A DNA stretch of 64,000 nucleotides, taken from the NCBI GenBank assembly GCA_963755055.1, contig CAVWIS010000014.1, positions 1-64,000 of the forward strand, written 5' to 3'. The notes under the pieces are model-generated. The model saw only the letters and a program-made list of their open reading frames with translations. It did not search any database and was not told where the DNA came from. Below are positions 8,115-16,425 of the stretch, piece by piece. Made by a program: the position numbers and the translations under genes. The stretch is from AP-16 sp963755055. GTDB lineage: Bacteria; Pseudomonadota; Alphaproteobacteria; Rhizobiales; Xanthobacteraceae. Each line of letters starts with the position of its first letter. The first letter of the stretch is position 1.

Positions 8115-8450
8115 ATGACTGATACAAACCAAGCCAAACGCCAGCGCCGCCGCGCCAACGCCGCCAAGCGCCGAATTTCCGTTGATCTAACCAAGTTTGA
8201 ATTCGGCAAGGAACATCGCCTCAGTCCTGGGCGCACCTCGATCATTCAGCGTCCCGCCCTGACGGATGAGATCCTGCGCGCCAAGGCACCAGCTAAGCGG
8301 CCTAAGCGCCCCGTTCGCACTGTCGCCCAGCCCCGCGCGGGCCAGCAAGCCGTCTGTGATGCTCGATCCCCAAACAACGCACCACGGCCCGTCCTACGCG
8401 GCCCACGAGGCCGTCCCGATGAAGCGGTCGCTCTGCTGGTTCAAAGCTGA
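8115..8450 (+). CDS. Small basic hypothetical protein
   Basis: A 111-codon frame beginning MTDTNQAKRQRRRANAAKRR, preceded by AAGCTAAGGG. Residues 1-70 are strongly basic and could bind nucleic acid. The C-terminal third is low-complexity and Arg/Pro-rich, as expected of an out-of-frame extension. No family recognised. The promoter candidate at 7992 supports expression; the true C-terminus may have been lost by a frameshift. Confidence 0.35.
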   Translation: MTDTNQAKRQRRRANAAKRRISVDLTKFEFGKEHRLSPGRTSIIQRPALTDEILRAKAPAKRPKRPVRTVAQPRAGQQAVCDARSPNNAPRPVLRGPRGRPDEAVALLVQS

Positions 8451-8461
8451 CGGGAAACCTG

Positions 8462-8617
8462 ATGTTCGGCCGTCGCCGCATGGGCGAGGTGATCCCCGAT
8501 GCCAAACATCCCGGTATGTGGCGTTCGCGCCTGTCCCGAGGACGGATCAGCGACATGGCGCATCTGTCGCCGCCCTTATCCAGAGATCATAAAGAAAATT
8601 TGCGGTTATATCTTTAA
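8462..8617 (+). CDS. Short ORF resembling a conserved Bradyrhizobium-type fragment
   Basis: A 51-codon frame with VIPDAKHPGMWRSRLSRGRI then SDMAHLS resembles the closing part of small conserved proteins (HPGMWRVxxxDGRxSDMxNL) frequent in Rhizobiales islands. No good ribosome-binding site is visible and the front of such proteins is not present, so it is probably a remnant. From here to 8819 I see only a small hairpin (ACCCC 8769-8773, GGGGT 8779-8783). Confidence 0.3.
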   Translation: MFGRRRMGEVIPDAKHPGMWRSRLSRGRISDMAHLSPPLSRDHKENLRLYL

Positions 8618-8819
8618 CGATCGGCAGTCGCTTCGCATTTGGCAGCCCTCGCTTTTGGCCCCGTCAGCGCATTGAAAACGCGAGCCTTATTCCACTTTCA
8701 CTAATTGGCAGGTTTGATGCGCCCACTCACGATCGGTGGCGCAAGCACGAAAAAACCCCCGCTTAGTTACCCCGAAAGGGGGTGAATAGGCCTCGGATGG
8801 GGGCCAGGAAGGATGACAC

Positions 8820-9173
8820 ATGGCAAAGCAATCCAAGCAAGGAGGCAAGATTGATGGGCGCACGGCACCTGCGAAGCGGAAGCGCGCTCTGGTTGCGGCC
8901 TACGAGGCGCAAATCGGCAGTGCCTTGTCACCGGCGACACGGTCCTTGATCGCGCGCGCTGTTGCAATCGAGATTACGCTTGAGGGAATCGAGGCCGATC
9001 AGATCGCCGTCAAGCCAATTGACGCCGAAAAGCACGCGCGCTTGGCGGGCTCGCTTGCGCGTCTACTCGATCGGCTTGGCCTGACGGTTCGCTCGGGCGT
9101 GTCCGCCGCTCCCCGTCACCCGCCATTCAATCTGAGCTTACGGATGCGGCCCGAAGACGCCATCATATTGTAG
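8820..9173 (+). CDS. Conserved hypothetical protein of mobile islands
   Basis: A 117-residue protein with a clear AGGAAGG ribosome-binding site before ATG 8820. It reads as a helical, charged protein (ALSPATRSLIARAVAIEIT, LEGIEADQIAVKPIDAEKHA, LAGSLARLLDRLGL). I recognise this pattern from short proteins found beside terminase-like genes in Rhizobiales islands, but no function is known to me. The upstream GAAAG-loop hairpin at 8769-8783 may be an mRNA leader structure. Confidence 0.55.
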   Translation: MAKQSKQGGKIDGRTAPAKRKRALVAAYEAQIGSALSPATRSLIARAVAIEITLEGIEADQIAVKPIDAEKHARLAGSLARLLDRLGLTVRSGVSAAPRHPPFNLSLRMRPEDAIIL

Positions 9174-9597
9174 TATTGCTATGTTGCCGCTTGGATTTTA
9201 AACTTTGCCTGCCGGGATTGTTCCTGGCTACCTTTAACGTCGATCCCTCGCGGTCGACTGTGGCAGATCGGCAAAAAATATCTGCCGCCAAGAGGGGTGC
9301 GCCGTTTCCGCCACTGGTGACGCTCGATGCGGATGTCGATTTTTGGACAAATCACTCGGCAATTACGGTGAAGTCGATTTGCAGTCCGCTAGGCGCCGAC
9401 ATTCCGGCGGGGAGGCTAGCGACGACTCAAATATGCCGTATTGTGACGCGGATCTTGATCCGATGAATTGTCCATCGCGGATTATAACTGGATAAAGCTA
9501 CAATGATATGATTGCCGCGAGAAGCCTCCGCGTGGAGCAGCCCGAAAAGCAAAATCGTCAGGCGAACCGATCACGCTCGCCAATGCTATTCCACAGC
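9174..9597. other. Intergenic region, nothing convincing
   Basis: A 96-codon plus-strand frame (9176-9466) is present, but it lacks a ribosome-binding site and looks like random coding. No repeat or RNA structure stands out. Composition is near 50 percent GC, lower than the core chromosome. Confidence 0.4.
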
Positions 9598-10305
9598 TCA
9601 TTTATTACCGGTCGTTCGAAGACCACCAAACGGTTTAGGTTGCCCTTTTTCGTCGAACTGGGACGACGCCCTTTTGACTTCGCGTACAAAATCCCCTGCC
9701 GGAAACCACCGCTTCACGGTGCTCGGGGCGACTCCAAGAATCCGAGCGAGCATTCTGAATGTGGGCATCACTCCTCGCGCCATTAGTTGACCGCCGATAG
9801 TTATCGCATGCCCGCGCATTTCGTGAGCAAGCGCGGCATGCTTATATTCTGGATTTGATCCGCTTAGTCGTTCGCGGATCAATACAATCAAATCTCTCGG
9901 GATATACAGATTGTCGTTCCAGCTCAACCCTTCCATCATATAGGCAATGAGCCAATTTATGAGTTTGTCTGGAACAACCAAGCCTCTCCGCGAAAGATGC
10001 GTTTCTCCGGCTCTGGACCGGGCCTTGGATAAAATCATCTTCTCCATAATTTGAAGCGATAACTCGGTGATCGCTTCCGAGTCGGCATCCATGACCGAAG
10101 CAACTAAGTCAGGGTCAAATCCGAACTTTCGTAGCTCGGGCTCCATAAAGAAGAGCGATTCCATCCCCCCGATAAAACTGATTTCAATCTCGGCGTTAGG
10201 GTTCTCGCGGCGCAATTTCACGTACAGGTCGATTGAAGGGTCTTCTTTATATGCCTTGGTAAGAGGATTGAATTCGCCGTCCGCGTTGCTACCGTATCCC
10301 GACAC
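9598..10305 (-). CDS. Hypothetical protein with C-terminal helix-turn-helix
   Basis: A 235-residue protein starting with GTG at 10305 after GGGAGG at ideal spacing. The first ~150 residues are mixed alpha/beta with no recognised motif. Residues about 190-210 read RMLARILGVAPSTVKRWFPA, a typical helix-turn-helix with recognition helix STVKRW. Codon usage is AT-richer than core genes. It is the last member of the minus-strand cluster that begins with the polymerase-like gene at 14364, and may be the regulator or an accessory DNA-binding factor of that element. Confidence 0.6.
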   Translation of the reverse strand: MSGYGSNADGEFNPLTKAYKEDPSIDLYVKLRRENPNAEIEISFIGGMESLFFMEPELRKFGFDPDLVASVMDADSEAITELSLQIMEKMILSKARSRAGETHLSRRGLVVPDKLINWLIAYMMEGLSWNDNLYIPRDLIVLIRERLSGSNPEYKHAALAHEMRGHAITIGGQLMARGVMPTFRMLARILGVAPSTVKRWFPAGDFVREVKRASSQFDEKGQPKPFGGLRTTGNK

Positions 10306-10321
10306 TGGTGCCTCCCTGAAT

Positions 10322-10468
10322 TTATGCGGCTTGACCGCGCTTGGCCTTCTTCGCCCTAGCGGTGGATTTGCGCTTGGTAGCTTTCACTGTGTTAATGGCC
10401 TCCAATAGGATTCTTGGAGTTTCGCCGTGAGCCTTTTGGCGTGGCGGAGCGGATCGTCGTGGCGGCAC
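10322..10468 (-). CDS. Very small basic protein
   Basis: A frame open from 10576 ends in a Lys/Arg/Ala tail (ATKRKSTARAKKAKRGQAA) that looks like a nucleic-acid-binding tail. The most economical start is GTG at 10468, giving 48 residues, because the upstream part overlaps the CxxC ORF in another frame. The start is uncertain and the family unknown. Confidence 0.3.
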   Translation of the reverse strand: MPPRRSAPPRQKAHGETPRILLEAINTVKATKRKSTARAKKAKRGQAA

Positions 10469-10481
10469 GGTGCAGCCGCAA

Positions 10482-10679
10482 TTACCGATCGACGTAGCAG
10501 TCGAAAATCGAGATCCACTGCTCGGGCGAGACTGGACTGCCACAGCTGTCACAATGGAGCCAGTCACCGTGTACAATCGCTACCTCTCCTGCGGCGTTCG
10601 TGCTGATGCGGTGCGAGGCCGGACCTGGGGCATCAAAGTCGAGATGCCATGCTAGGGTGGATCGCCCGTAGAACGGCAC
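10482..10679 (-). CDS. Small CxxC protein, possibly translationally coupled
   Basis: A 65-codon frame from a GTG at 10679 that overlaps the end of the Api92-like gene by 28 bases. The sequence includes GDWLHCDSCGSPVSPEQW, a single CxxC knuckle, with one more Cys near the end, so a small metal-binding fold is possible. Only a weak AAGGG precedes the start. Position inside a same-strand cluster is the main support. Confidence 0.35.
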   Translation of the reverse strand: MPFYGRSTLAWHLDFDAPGPASHRISTNAAGEVAIVHGDWLHCDSCGSPVSPEQWISIFDCYVDR

Positions 10680-11507
10680 ATGCCCTTGTCCATTGCTTTC
10701 GTTTCATTAGCCATCGTCGTTTCCCCGGCGCGCATTGCTCGGTATTGCGCCATCAGCCTCTCCGCGATCTCCGGCCGATCTAGGAAATCCCACGCCTCTT
10801 GTTGGGTTTGGAATTCCCCGAGTTCCTCGCCGGCATTATCCTCTGCGACATAGCCCCGACCTCCGTTCGGCGATCGAACGCGCCCCTTTCCAAACACCGG
10901 GGCGGGGTCAAGTTCCCTCAACTCCAACTTGCCGGCCCGGATCGTTCCCGCGAATGCGACCTCCATATCCGGCTCCGAACCAGATAGATCGAAATCGAGA
11001 CCCGAAAACATCTCGCCCATCTTCACCCAAACAGGGATCGGAGGCCCCCAAGCAGTCTCGAAAGTGAACTCGTAGCGGCCCGGCTTATCGGAAACTACCA
11101 CGAAATCACGGGCATTCCACTTCGTTCCCCAGTTCCTATTTGCCCAAACATACCAGTTAGGGGCCCCTGTCTGTTCAAACGCCTCAATGGACCGACGCGC
11201 GTTCTCAAGAGCTTCCAAACCAACCTTCTCCTTCAGCGCCTCGATGTCAGAGACCTGCCAATATTGCATCCGTTCTTCCAGTGAGTTATGAATCCAAACC
11301 AGATCATCGCGACCGAAAACTAGTAGGGCGTCATCGACCAGCCCCCCGGCGACCGTATCTTTCAGGATCGCCGGCATGTGAATAAGGCTATTGAAATCAA
11401 AGCACGACCTCCCTTCCTCTTCGAGTTCGAATACACGTCTGCCTGAATTGAGCAATCCCTTCTACGGGACCAGTCACCACAACTTTGTTGTTGCACCAGT
11501 TAGGCAT
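10652..11507 (-). CDS. Api92/YubB-like (DUF1281-type) protein, one frameshift
   Basis: The family signature is split between two frames. From ATG 11507 (GAGGAA upstream) the protein begins MPNWCNNKVVVTGP, the usual start of this plasmid/phage family. The rest (NWYVWANRNWGTKWNARDF, FETAWGPPIPV) is in the next frame. Removing one A from GAACTC (plus-strand GAGTTC, 11423-11428) joins them into a 284-residue protein. The site fits the GANTC-type error seen in core genes, so I believe the gene is intact. These proteins have a ferredoxin-like fold and unknown function, and are spread by plasmids, phages and ICEs. Confidence 0.65.
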
Positions 11508-11562
11508 TTTGGTTCCTCGCTTGGGCGACAGCCCTCTTAATGGTGTTCTTTTGCGAAACGGA

Positions 11563-12361
11563 TCAGCCGCGATCGACTGGCCGACGAAGGTCCTTGAGGC
11601 TCAACAGCATCGTTACAGTAATATCCGTTCCAACTTGCGGTCCAGGTGCACCTCGTACCGCGCAAGGACCTCAAAGCGGTTCGGATCGAACGATTTACCA
11701 AACGCTTGCCCTGCACCACCGGGCGGCTTTTGATCTGGATTTCGCGTGCGTCCTGCGTAGGCAGGAGGTAGTTTTCCAAAAATTTGAGATGATCAGCCGC
11801 GTTGGCGTTGAATTCTTCACCATCCTCAAAGTCATAGGTGATGCGGTCTTGCCATCCCTGGCGGGCTTGGGGACCCAGTGTCCGAACTGACTCGTCATAC
11901 GTATCCGCACCACCAGCCCGAAGCACCTCAAGGGCCGCTTTTGCTTTGTCCCACTCCTGCCTCAGCGCCGCCAACTCCTCAACGGATTGCTGGTCGGTGG
12001 CAGAGATAGCTTTTTGGATCCATTCTCCCTCAGGCTTCGGAGGGATCGTGATGATGGCCGTCTCCTCCCCGGAGAAAGGGCCGTGGTCCAACATCCTTCC
12101 GAGTGCACTGCGGTGGGCGGCTGCCTCTGCAAGTCGCAAGCGTCCCTCCCGCCACATAATGTGCGCCAACTCTTCGACCAGGTGCTCTTCGGTTGGGCCC
12201 TGCGGCGTATGCTCGGCAACAAGCGAAGCAAGTAGAGATTCGTATTCCTCTCTGCTTTCCCATGGCAGCACTGTGAAACGCGAAAAAATGCCGTGTTTCA
12301 GCGCGTTAAAACGCGTAACCTCAGTGCCGGTAGTTGCTTCCGTCCGTTTGGTCTCGGTCAT
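11563..12361 (-). CDS. Conserved mobile-island hypothetical protein, apparently frameshifted
   Basis: From ATG 12361 the frame gives FNALKHGIFSRFTVLPWESR, EHTPQGPTEEHLVEELAHIM and GRLRLAEAAAHR, a pattern I associate with short proteins of Rhizobiales phage islands. The expected C-terminus (FDPNRFEVLARYEVHLDRKL, MLLSLKDLRR) lies in other frames. Adding one base near 11720 (G run) and one near 11610 (T run) would give a 266-residue protein ending at 11563. Either it is decaying or the bases were lost in sequencing. Function unknown. Confidence 0.5.
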
Positions 12362-12400
12362 GACCAGAATCCGTCCTTGGTCAGTTGATCGTGTACGCAT

Positions 12401-12622
12401 TCAAACACCTGCAATGTCAGAAGTGGACCGGCATGGTTCGCCAATCTTTGCCTTGACCCAGGTGTCGAGGTCATTAGGTCGATACAGCGGATAACGGCCG
12501 GCTTTACGGAAGGTCGGCCCACCGCCAATAACCGCAAGTTTCGCGAGCGTTTGCACAGCACAAGGCAAGCCCCACTCGGTCCGAACATATTCGGCTGCAT
12601 CTTTCCTTCGAAGAAATTTCAT
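12401..12622 (-). CDS. Excisionase/AlpA-like DNA-binding protein
   Basis: A 73-residue protein, start at 12622 after GGAGGG. MKFLRRKDAAEYVRTEWGLP, CAVQTLAKLAVIGGGPTFRK then PLYRPNDLDTWVKAKI is the layout of small winged-helix excisionases and MerR-like helix-turn-helix proteins (helix, turn, wing with YRPxDLDxW). Such proteins control excision or early transcription of integrative elements. It shares its first six codons and its upstream palindrome with the polymerase-like gene at 14364. Confidence 0.65.
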   Translation of the reverse strand: MKFLRRKDAAEYVRTEWGLPCAVQTLAKLAVIGGGPTFRKAGRYPLYRPNDLDTWVKAKIGEPCRSTSDIAGV

Positions 12623-12682
12623 CGCTTATCCCTCCTGTTCCGGTATTTCCGAGCTAGTGGCGTAATCTATGATTCCTGCTGG

Positions 12683-12710
12683 TGTTGCGCACACAAAATC
12701 CTGCGCAACA
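12683..12710. promoter_or_regulatory. 28-bp palindromic site, copy A (operator candidate)
   Basis: Arms TGTTGCGCA (12683-12691) and TGCGCAACA (12702-12710) are perfect inverted repeats around a ten-base asymmetric centre, ACACAAAATCC-like. It sits 61 bases upstream of the excisionase-like start. An identical 28-mer, centre included, occurs at 14427-14454. No T tract follows, so a terminator is unlikely; an operator or recombinase/initiator site fits better. Confidence 0.65.
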
Positions 12711-12968
12711 GGTGCCAAGACTTGCAACCTCATGCCCAGATCGCCTGGGCGGGAAAGAAAGCTAGCCGCACCGCGAACCCTCTTCTGTGCGCCCAACGGC
12801 TGACGAGAATTTTAGCTTGTGGCAAGACGTATTGGACCCTATACAGTCCGAGCCCGACGCGGCTGAGTGTTTCGCGATTTGATCATGTTCCCCCAGGGCG
12901 GCGTGCAACGAGACAGCAAGTACAGACACGGCAAAGAGGGCGAGAGACCGCTTCCCCACAACACGCGA

Positions 12969-13042
12969 CTCTCATCTCCACTACAACACCTCTACCTCTC
13001 TCTCTCCTCTATCTCCTCTCACTCTCTCCCTCACTCTCTCCC
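12969..13042. repeat. Pyrimidine-rich CT tract
   Basis: About 75 bases are almost purely C and T on the plus strand with runs of CTCTCT; the minus strand, in the direction of transcription here, is GA-rich. It lies just downstream of the polymerase-like gene and upstream of the excisionase promoter region. It may be a low-complexity spacer or a structured/initiator region. Confidence 0.55.
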
Positions 13043-13077
13043 ATATGTAAACCAGCTTGGGTGCGGTTTCGTAATAT

Positions 13078-14364
13078 TCAACCGTAGCTTACGGAAACGT
13101 CGCAAGGACGGGAGGTCCGCATCTCTCGCATGTAGTGGTCCTGCATCACGTCTTTGGTGTAGCTGATGCTCGAACCCTGCGTCAGCATGGCGTCATGGAG
13201 ATGGAGCGCAATTACTCCATCCCTTGCCGCATGAATCAGGGCGCCACTCAGGATCTGGGAATCGTGGAATTGCAACTTGGCTCCGATCCGAGAGCCGAAG
13301 AACCGTACAATGGGCTCGTGCTTCTCCTTGGCCATTGAGATCAACCTGCTTGCGTCGTCGCGATGGGGGTCGATCGACGGCGGGTCATGATCTTCGCCGC
13401 TCTCTAGCTTATGGCGCTCCGCCGCGATCTTCCCGGCGACCGCGCCTTCCGCCTCGTACCACATGGCGTTGATGAGGATGTTGACAACGCCCTTACCGAC
13501 TTCCCGCGAAAAGCCTCGGAATTGGTAGGGATCGGCCGGCATCTCGCGGCCGAGGATGTCGTACAGCATTTGGACGTGCAAGGACCGGAAGTCGCAGATG
13601 GCGATCGGTTGTCCTTGGAGAAGCGCGAGCGCGCGCAAGGCCCGAGGCACATTCTGGTAGGCGGCATAGAAGCGGCCGCCGTGGTCGAACCGCTCGTTAA
13701 AGATGCGAACAGCAACTTTTTGCAGACTGATAAGCCGTTCCCTTCCGTCCTGGTCGAACTCGATGACATGGGCTTCCGTCATCCGGTAGCCCGGGAAGTC
13801 AAGCCGAAGGTGCCTGACGATCTCATTAAGCTCGCACGTCCGGCAACGAAGGCTTTTGGTCAGCGGGCTTTCCGGGAAGCGGATCGGCCTCTTGTCGACG
13901 TCCCTGAGCTCGACCACATCGTATCGCGGCACCCAAGTAAGGCCGGACGGCGGGCATGCGTCCAACAGTTCCGGATTGGCCCACATGCGCGACTGCCGGC
14001 CGGAATGGGAATTCCGGGGAGCTACTTCGTTAAAGATTAGGCCGGCCCGATCCAGAGTATCGGCTGCTTCGACTACGCTGCGACGATTGAATGCCGGCCC
14101 GTAAATTGGGGCCCGCCTGTGGTAAAAATCGGGGTTACGGGAATAGGAAATGCTTGCACCCTGAGCGCATACGTGCGCGCCAACCATGCAAGCGACGTTG
14201 TCGGAAGGCTCCAACCCTAGGCGTTCAACGGCAGCCGGGTCGTACATGTAGTCGAACTTGAGAGCGATGTCTCTTTCTGCGCCAGGCACCTGTGACCTCC
14301 CAAGGACAAAAGTTACACATGACCGGGACGCAGCGCGCTCCAGCCTCCTGCGGAGAAATTTCAT
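13078..14364 (-). CDS. Protein with winged-helix-like N-terminus and polymerase-like palm motifs
   Basis: A 428-residue protein of uncertain function. Residues about 75-125 resemble a winged helix (FNRRSVVEAADTLDRAGLIF). The middle reads ERFDHGGRFYAAYQNVP, then AICDFRSLHVQMLYDILG, which resembles motif A of single-subunit polymerases (DxSxLHxxxLY). GKGVVNILINAMWY follows where motif B would lie, and VIALHLHDAML resembles motif C (HD). Proteins with this layout occur in phage-like islands; a replication or initiator role is inferred. The first codons MKFLRR duplicate the excisionase gene, so the natural start may be further in. It is the first gene of a minus-strand cluster. Confidence 0.6.
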   Translation of the reverse strand: MKFLRRRLERAASRSCVTFVLGRSQVPGAERDIALKFDYMYDPAAVERLGLEPSDNVACMVGAHVCAQGASISYSRNPDFYHRRAPIYGPAFNRRSVVEAADTLDRAGLIFNEVAPRNSHSGRQSRMWANPELLDACPPSGLTWVPRYDVVELRDVDKRPIRFPESPLTKSLRCRTCELNEIVRHLRLDFPGYRMTEAHVIEFDQDGRERLISLQKVAVRIFNERFDHGGRFYAAYQNVPRALRALALLQGQPIAICDFRSLHVQMLYDILGREMPADPYQFRGFSREVGKGVVNILINAMWYEAEGAVAGKIAAERHKLESGEDHDPPSIDPHRDDASRLISMAKEKHEPIVRFFGSRIGAKLQFHDSQILSGALIHAARDGVIALHLHDAMLTQGSSISYTKDVMQDHYMREMRTSRPCDVSVSYG

Positions 14365-14426
14365 CGGTTATCTCTCGTCTCCAGCTTTTCGGCGAGACGC
14401 GTTTCGTGTATGAAGGATTGAGGGGG

Positions 14427-14454
14427 TGTTGCGCACACAAAATCCTGCGCAACA
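14427..14454. promoter_or_regulatory. 28-bp palindromic site, copy B (operator candidate)
   Basis: Identical over all 28 bases to 12683-12710: arms TGTTGCGCA (14427-14435) and TGCGCAACA (14446-14454). It lies 63 bases upstream of the polymerase-like start, matching the 61 bases of copy A. The start-proximal sequences (AAATTTCATCG then TTATC on the plus strand) are also shared. The IS630 element has inserted only ten bases beyond it. Confidence 0.7.
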
Positions 14455-14461
14455 CGAGCAG

Positions 14462-15440
14462 CTAGAGCATTTCCCGATTAGATTGACCATATCCTGAGTT
14501 GACGAGGTATGCGGTACATTCGGATCGGGAGATTTGGAGAAGGGAAGAAGCGATAGCCTCGCATAGGCTGTCGACGGTGAAGGCCGCTTGCTTGAGAGAA
14601 TAGGCAGCGATCTTGCGAAGCATGGACTTGAGTTTGGCGAAGAATTGCTCGATTGGATTCAGATCGGGACTGTATGCCGGAAGGTAGAACGGAATTGCCC
14701 CTCGGGCTTCGATAGCCTCTTCAACGCCCTCGACCATGTGAACGCTTGCGTTGTCCATGAACACGATATCGTCTTTTTTCAGAGTTGGAGCGAGGAATTG
14801 TTCGATGTAGGCCTTGAACGTCTCGCCATTCATGGCGCCTTCGAGCACAAAGGGTGCGGTCACACGATCGTGGCGCAAGGCTGCGATGAAGGTGACAGTC
14901 TTCCAGTTTCCGTGCAGCACCTTCTGGACGAGCCGTTCTCCTTGCGGCGCCCGGCCGTAGAGACGCGTGATCGTCGTCGATACGCTGGTTTCATCGATGA
15001 ACACGAGCTTTCTCGGATCAAGTCTCGTCTGCCGCCGCTGCAATGCCTTTCGGGCGGCGGCCACGTCCGGGCGGTCCTGCTCGGCCGCCCGAAGGCTTTT
15101 TTTTAAAGGTCAGCTTCAAATGATGCAGAAACCGAGAGATCGACGACTTGCCGACCGTGATCTTCTTCTTCGCCAGTCGGGCCTCGAACTCCGCCAGCGT
15201 GATGTCCGGCTGCTCCGCCACCAATTGCCTGACCAGATCCTCATGCGCCACCAGCGCGAATTCCTTATAGCCGCCAAACTTGGCCGAGCGGACGCTACCC
15301 GTTTCCCGGTGAAGCCTAAGGAAGCGGACGACCGAGCTGATGCTCACCCCGCAGTGGTCCGCAGCTTCCGGGATGGTGGCGCCACCCTCGATCGCCACGA
15401 CCACTCGTCTACGCAAATCCTCCGAAAGCGGCTTCGCCAT
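14462..15440 (-). CDS. IS630-family transposase, two frames joined at an A8 run
   Basis: The first frame (15440 downward) encodes a helix-turn-helix front half (MAKPLSEDLRRRVVVAIEGG, then ITVGKSSISRFLHHLKLTFK). The second frame encodes the catalytic half: LVFIDETSVST, FMDNASVHMVEG, YSPDLNPIEQFFAKLK. The Asp of MDN and the Glu of PIEQ are 34 residues apart, the DD34E spacing of IS630. The frames meet at eight A (plus-strand T run 15097-15104); seven A would give one 325-residue protein, so slippage, programmed frameshifting or a homopolymer read error are all possible. The TAG stop is completed by the target-site TA plus a flanking G. Confidence 0.8.
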
Positions 15441-15526
15441 CCATGCTGGCCTCCTTCCAGCAGGAAGCTTGAATCATATTCGCTCTCCGATGGGAATCCC
15501 CAATTCAGCCTTTTCGGGAAATGCTC
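14465..15526 (-). mobile_element. IS630-family insertion sequence
   Basis: The 1062-bp element is bounded by perfect 13-bp inverted repeats, GAGCATTTCCCGA at 14465-14477 and its complement at 15514-15526. TA lies on both sides (14463-14464 and 15527-15528), the IS630 target duplication. It contains one transposase gene in two frames. It inserted beside palindrome B and truncates the IS21 fragment to its right, so it arrived after that fragment. Confidence 0.85.
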
Positions 15527-15906
15527 TAGGAGACTTGTATGAGCAGCGCGCGAAATGCCACGCCACCTATCTCGGCATAGGTGCGGTTGACCGCCGGCTC
15601 GTAGAAGCAGGCTTTGGTGACGCCCGAGCGCAGATTGTCGGACACCACCATCGCCGGAACCCCACCCGTGAACGCGACGCCGCGCGTGTGCGAGCCGATC
15701 CAATCGGACAGGCCCTGTGTTCGCGTGGCCTCCGCATAGGTGTAATTCGATGCCCCGAGCACGGCGACGAACAGCTGCGCCGTCATCGCCTCCCCGGTCG
15801 ATGGCTCGATCACCTCGAGGGTCGTGCCGGCGTAGTCGACGAACATGCGCTCGCTAAGGCCGACTTCCAGGCCAAGGGCATTACGCAAAGGGCATACGTC
15901 GCACAA
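15526..15906 (-). pseudogene. Internal fragment of an IS21-family IstA transposase
   Basis: Reads ERMFVDYAGTTLEVIEPSTG, AQLFVAVLGASNYTYAEATR, GGVPAMVVSDNLRSGVTKAC and FYEPAVNRTYAEI, the conserved catalytic core of IstA with two of its acidic residues. The N-terminal helix-turn-helix and everything after NRTYAEI are gone; the last residues before the IS630 end do not match the family. No istB ATPase gene is present nearby, so the element is dead. Confidence 0.75.
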
Positions 15907-15918
15907 TGCAGGGCAGGC

Positions 15919-16104
15919 ACGGCTGCAGCACCGACCCCGTCACCTGCTGCGCCAGCACCGCCCCCGGCGAAGCCGGCTGCTGCACCACCCCCATCCAGGC
16001 CGGCTGCCGCACCAGCGGCTCCGGCGCCAACCGCTGCCACCGCCCCCACTGGAGCCGGCCAGTTTGCCGCAGAGGCACAGGCCAAGGCACATTGCCCTGC
16101 TGAC
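15919..16104 (+). pseudogene. Remnant of a Pro/Ala-rich secreted protein
   Basis: One plus frame gives alternating Pro/Ala blocks (PTPSPAAPAPPPAKPAAAPP) followed by GAGQFAAEAQAKAHCPAD. That last motif matches the start of the C-terminal domain of many Rhizobiales proteins (FxxEAxAKAHCPGDxVVWVN). The VVWVN continuation is missing, so the gene is broken there, and the front is lost in IS21 DNA. From 16105 to 16425 I see nothing further. Confidence 0.45.
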
Positions 16105-16425
16105 TTGGAAACCCTGTCGCGGGGCTCGTCAACCGGGGCATCGCCGATTGGCCTGGGTGGATGAGTACGACGCCGTGTCCCCGGTGTACTCGGCGCAGCA
16201 TAGGATGATTTCATGGGCCGACGCGCAATTCGCAGCGACAAGGCGCACGCGCGTAACCTTGAGATGGCATTTTCGGATGAAACGACCAAAAAACGAGGCG
16301 GTGCGGCGGGGGGAGAAATGCGAGCCTGCTTTCCACCAGCTGCTTCCCCCAAGCTTCCCCGAAAGCGGGCATGGGTGCGGTCGCGAACCGGCTCTCCGAC
16401 AAATTATTGAAATGACTGAGCTATT

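Noticed and set aside
2360..15906. One IS21 istA gene split by a 13-kb insertion (C-terminal part at 2.4 kb, core at 15.7 kb, same strand)
   Set aside because: The two fragments belong to different IstA subgroups by their motifs, and the region that should join them is missing, so they are independent remnants.
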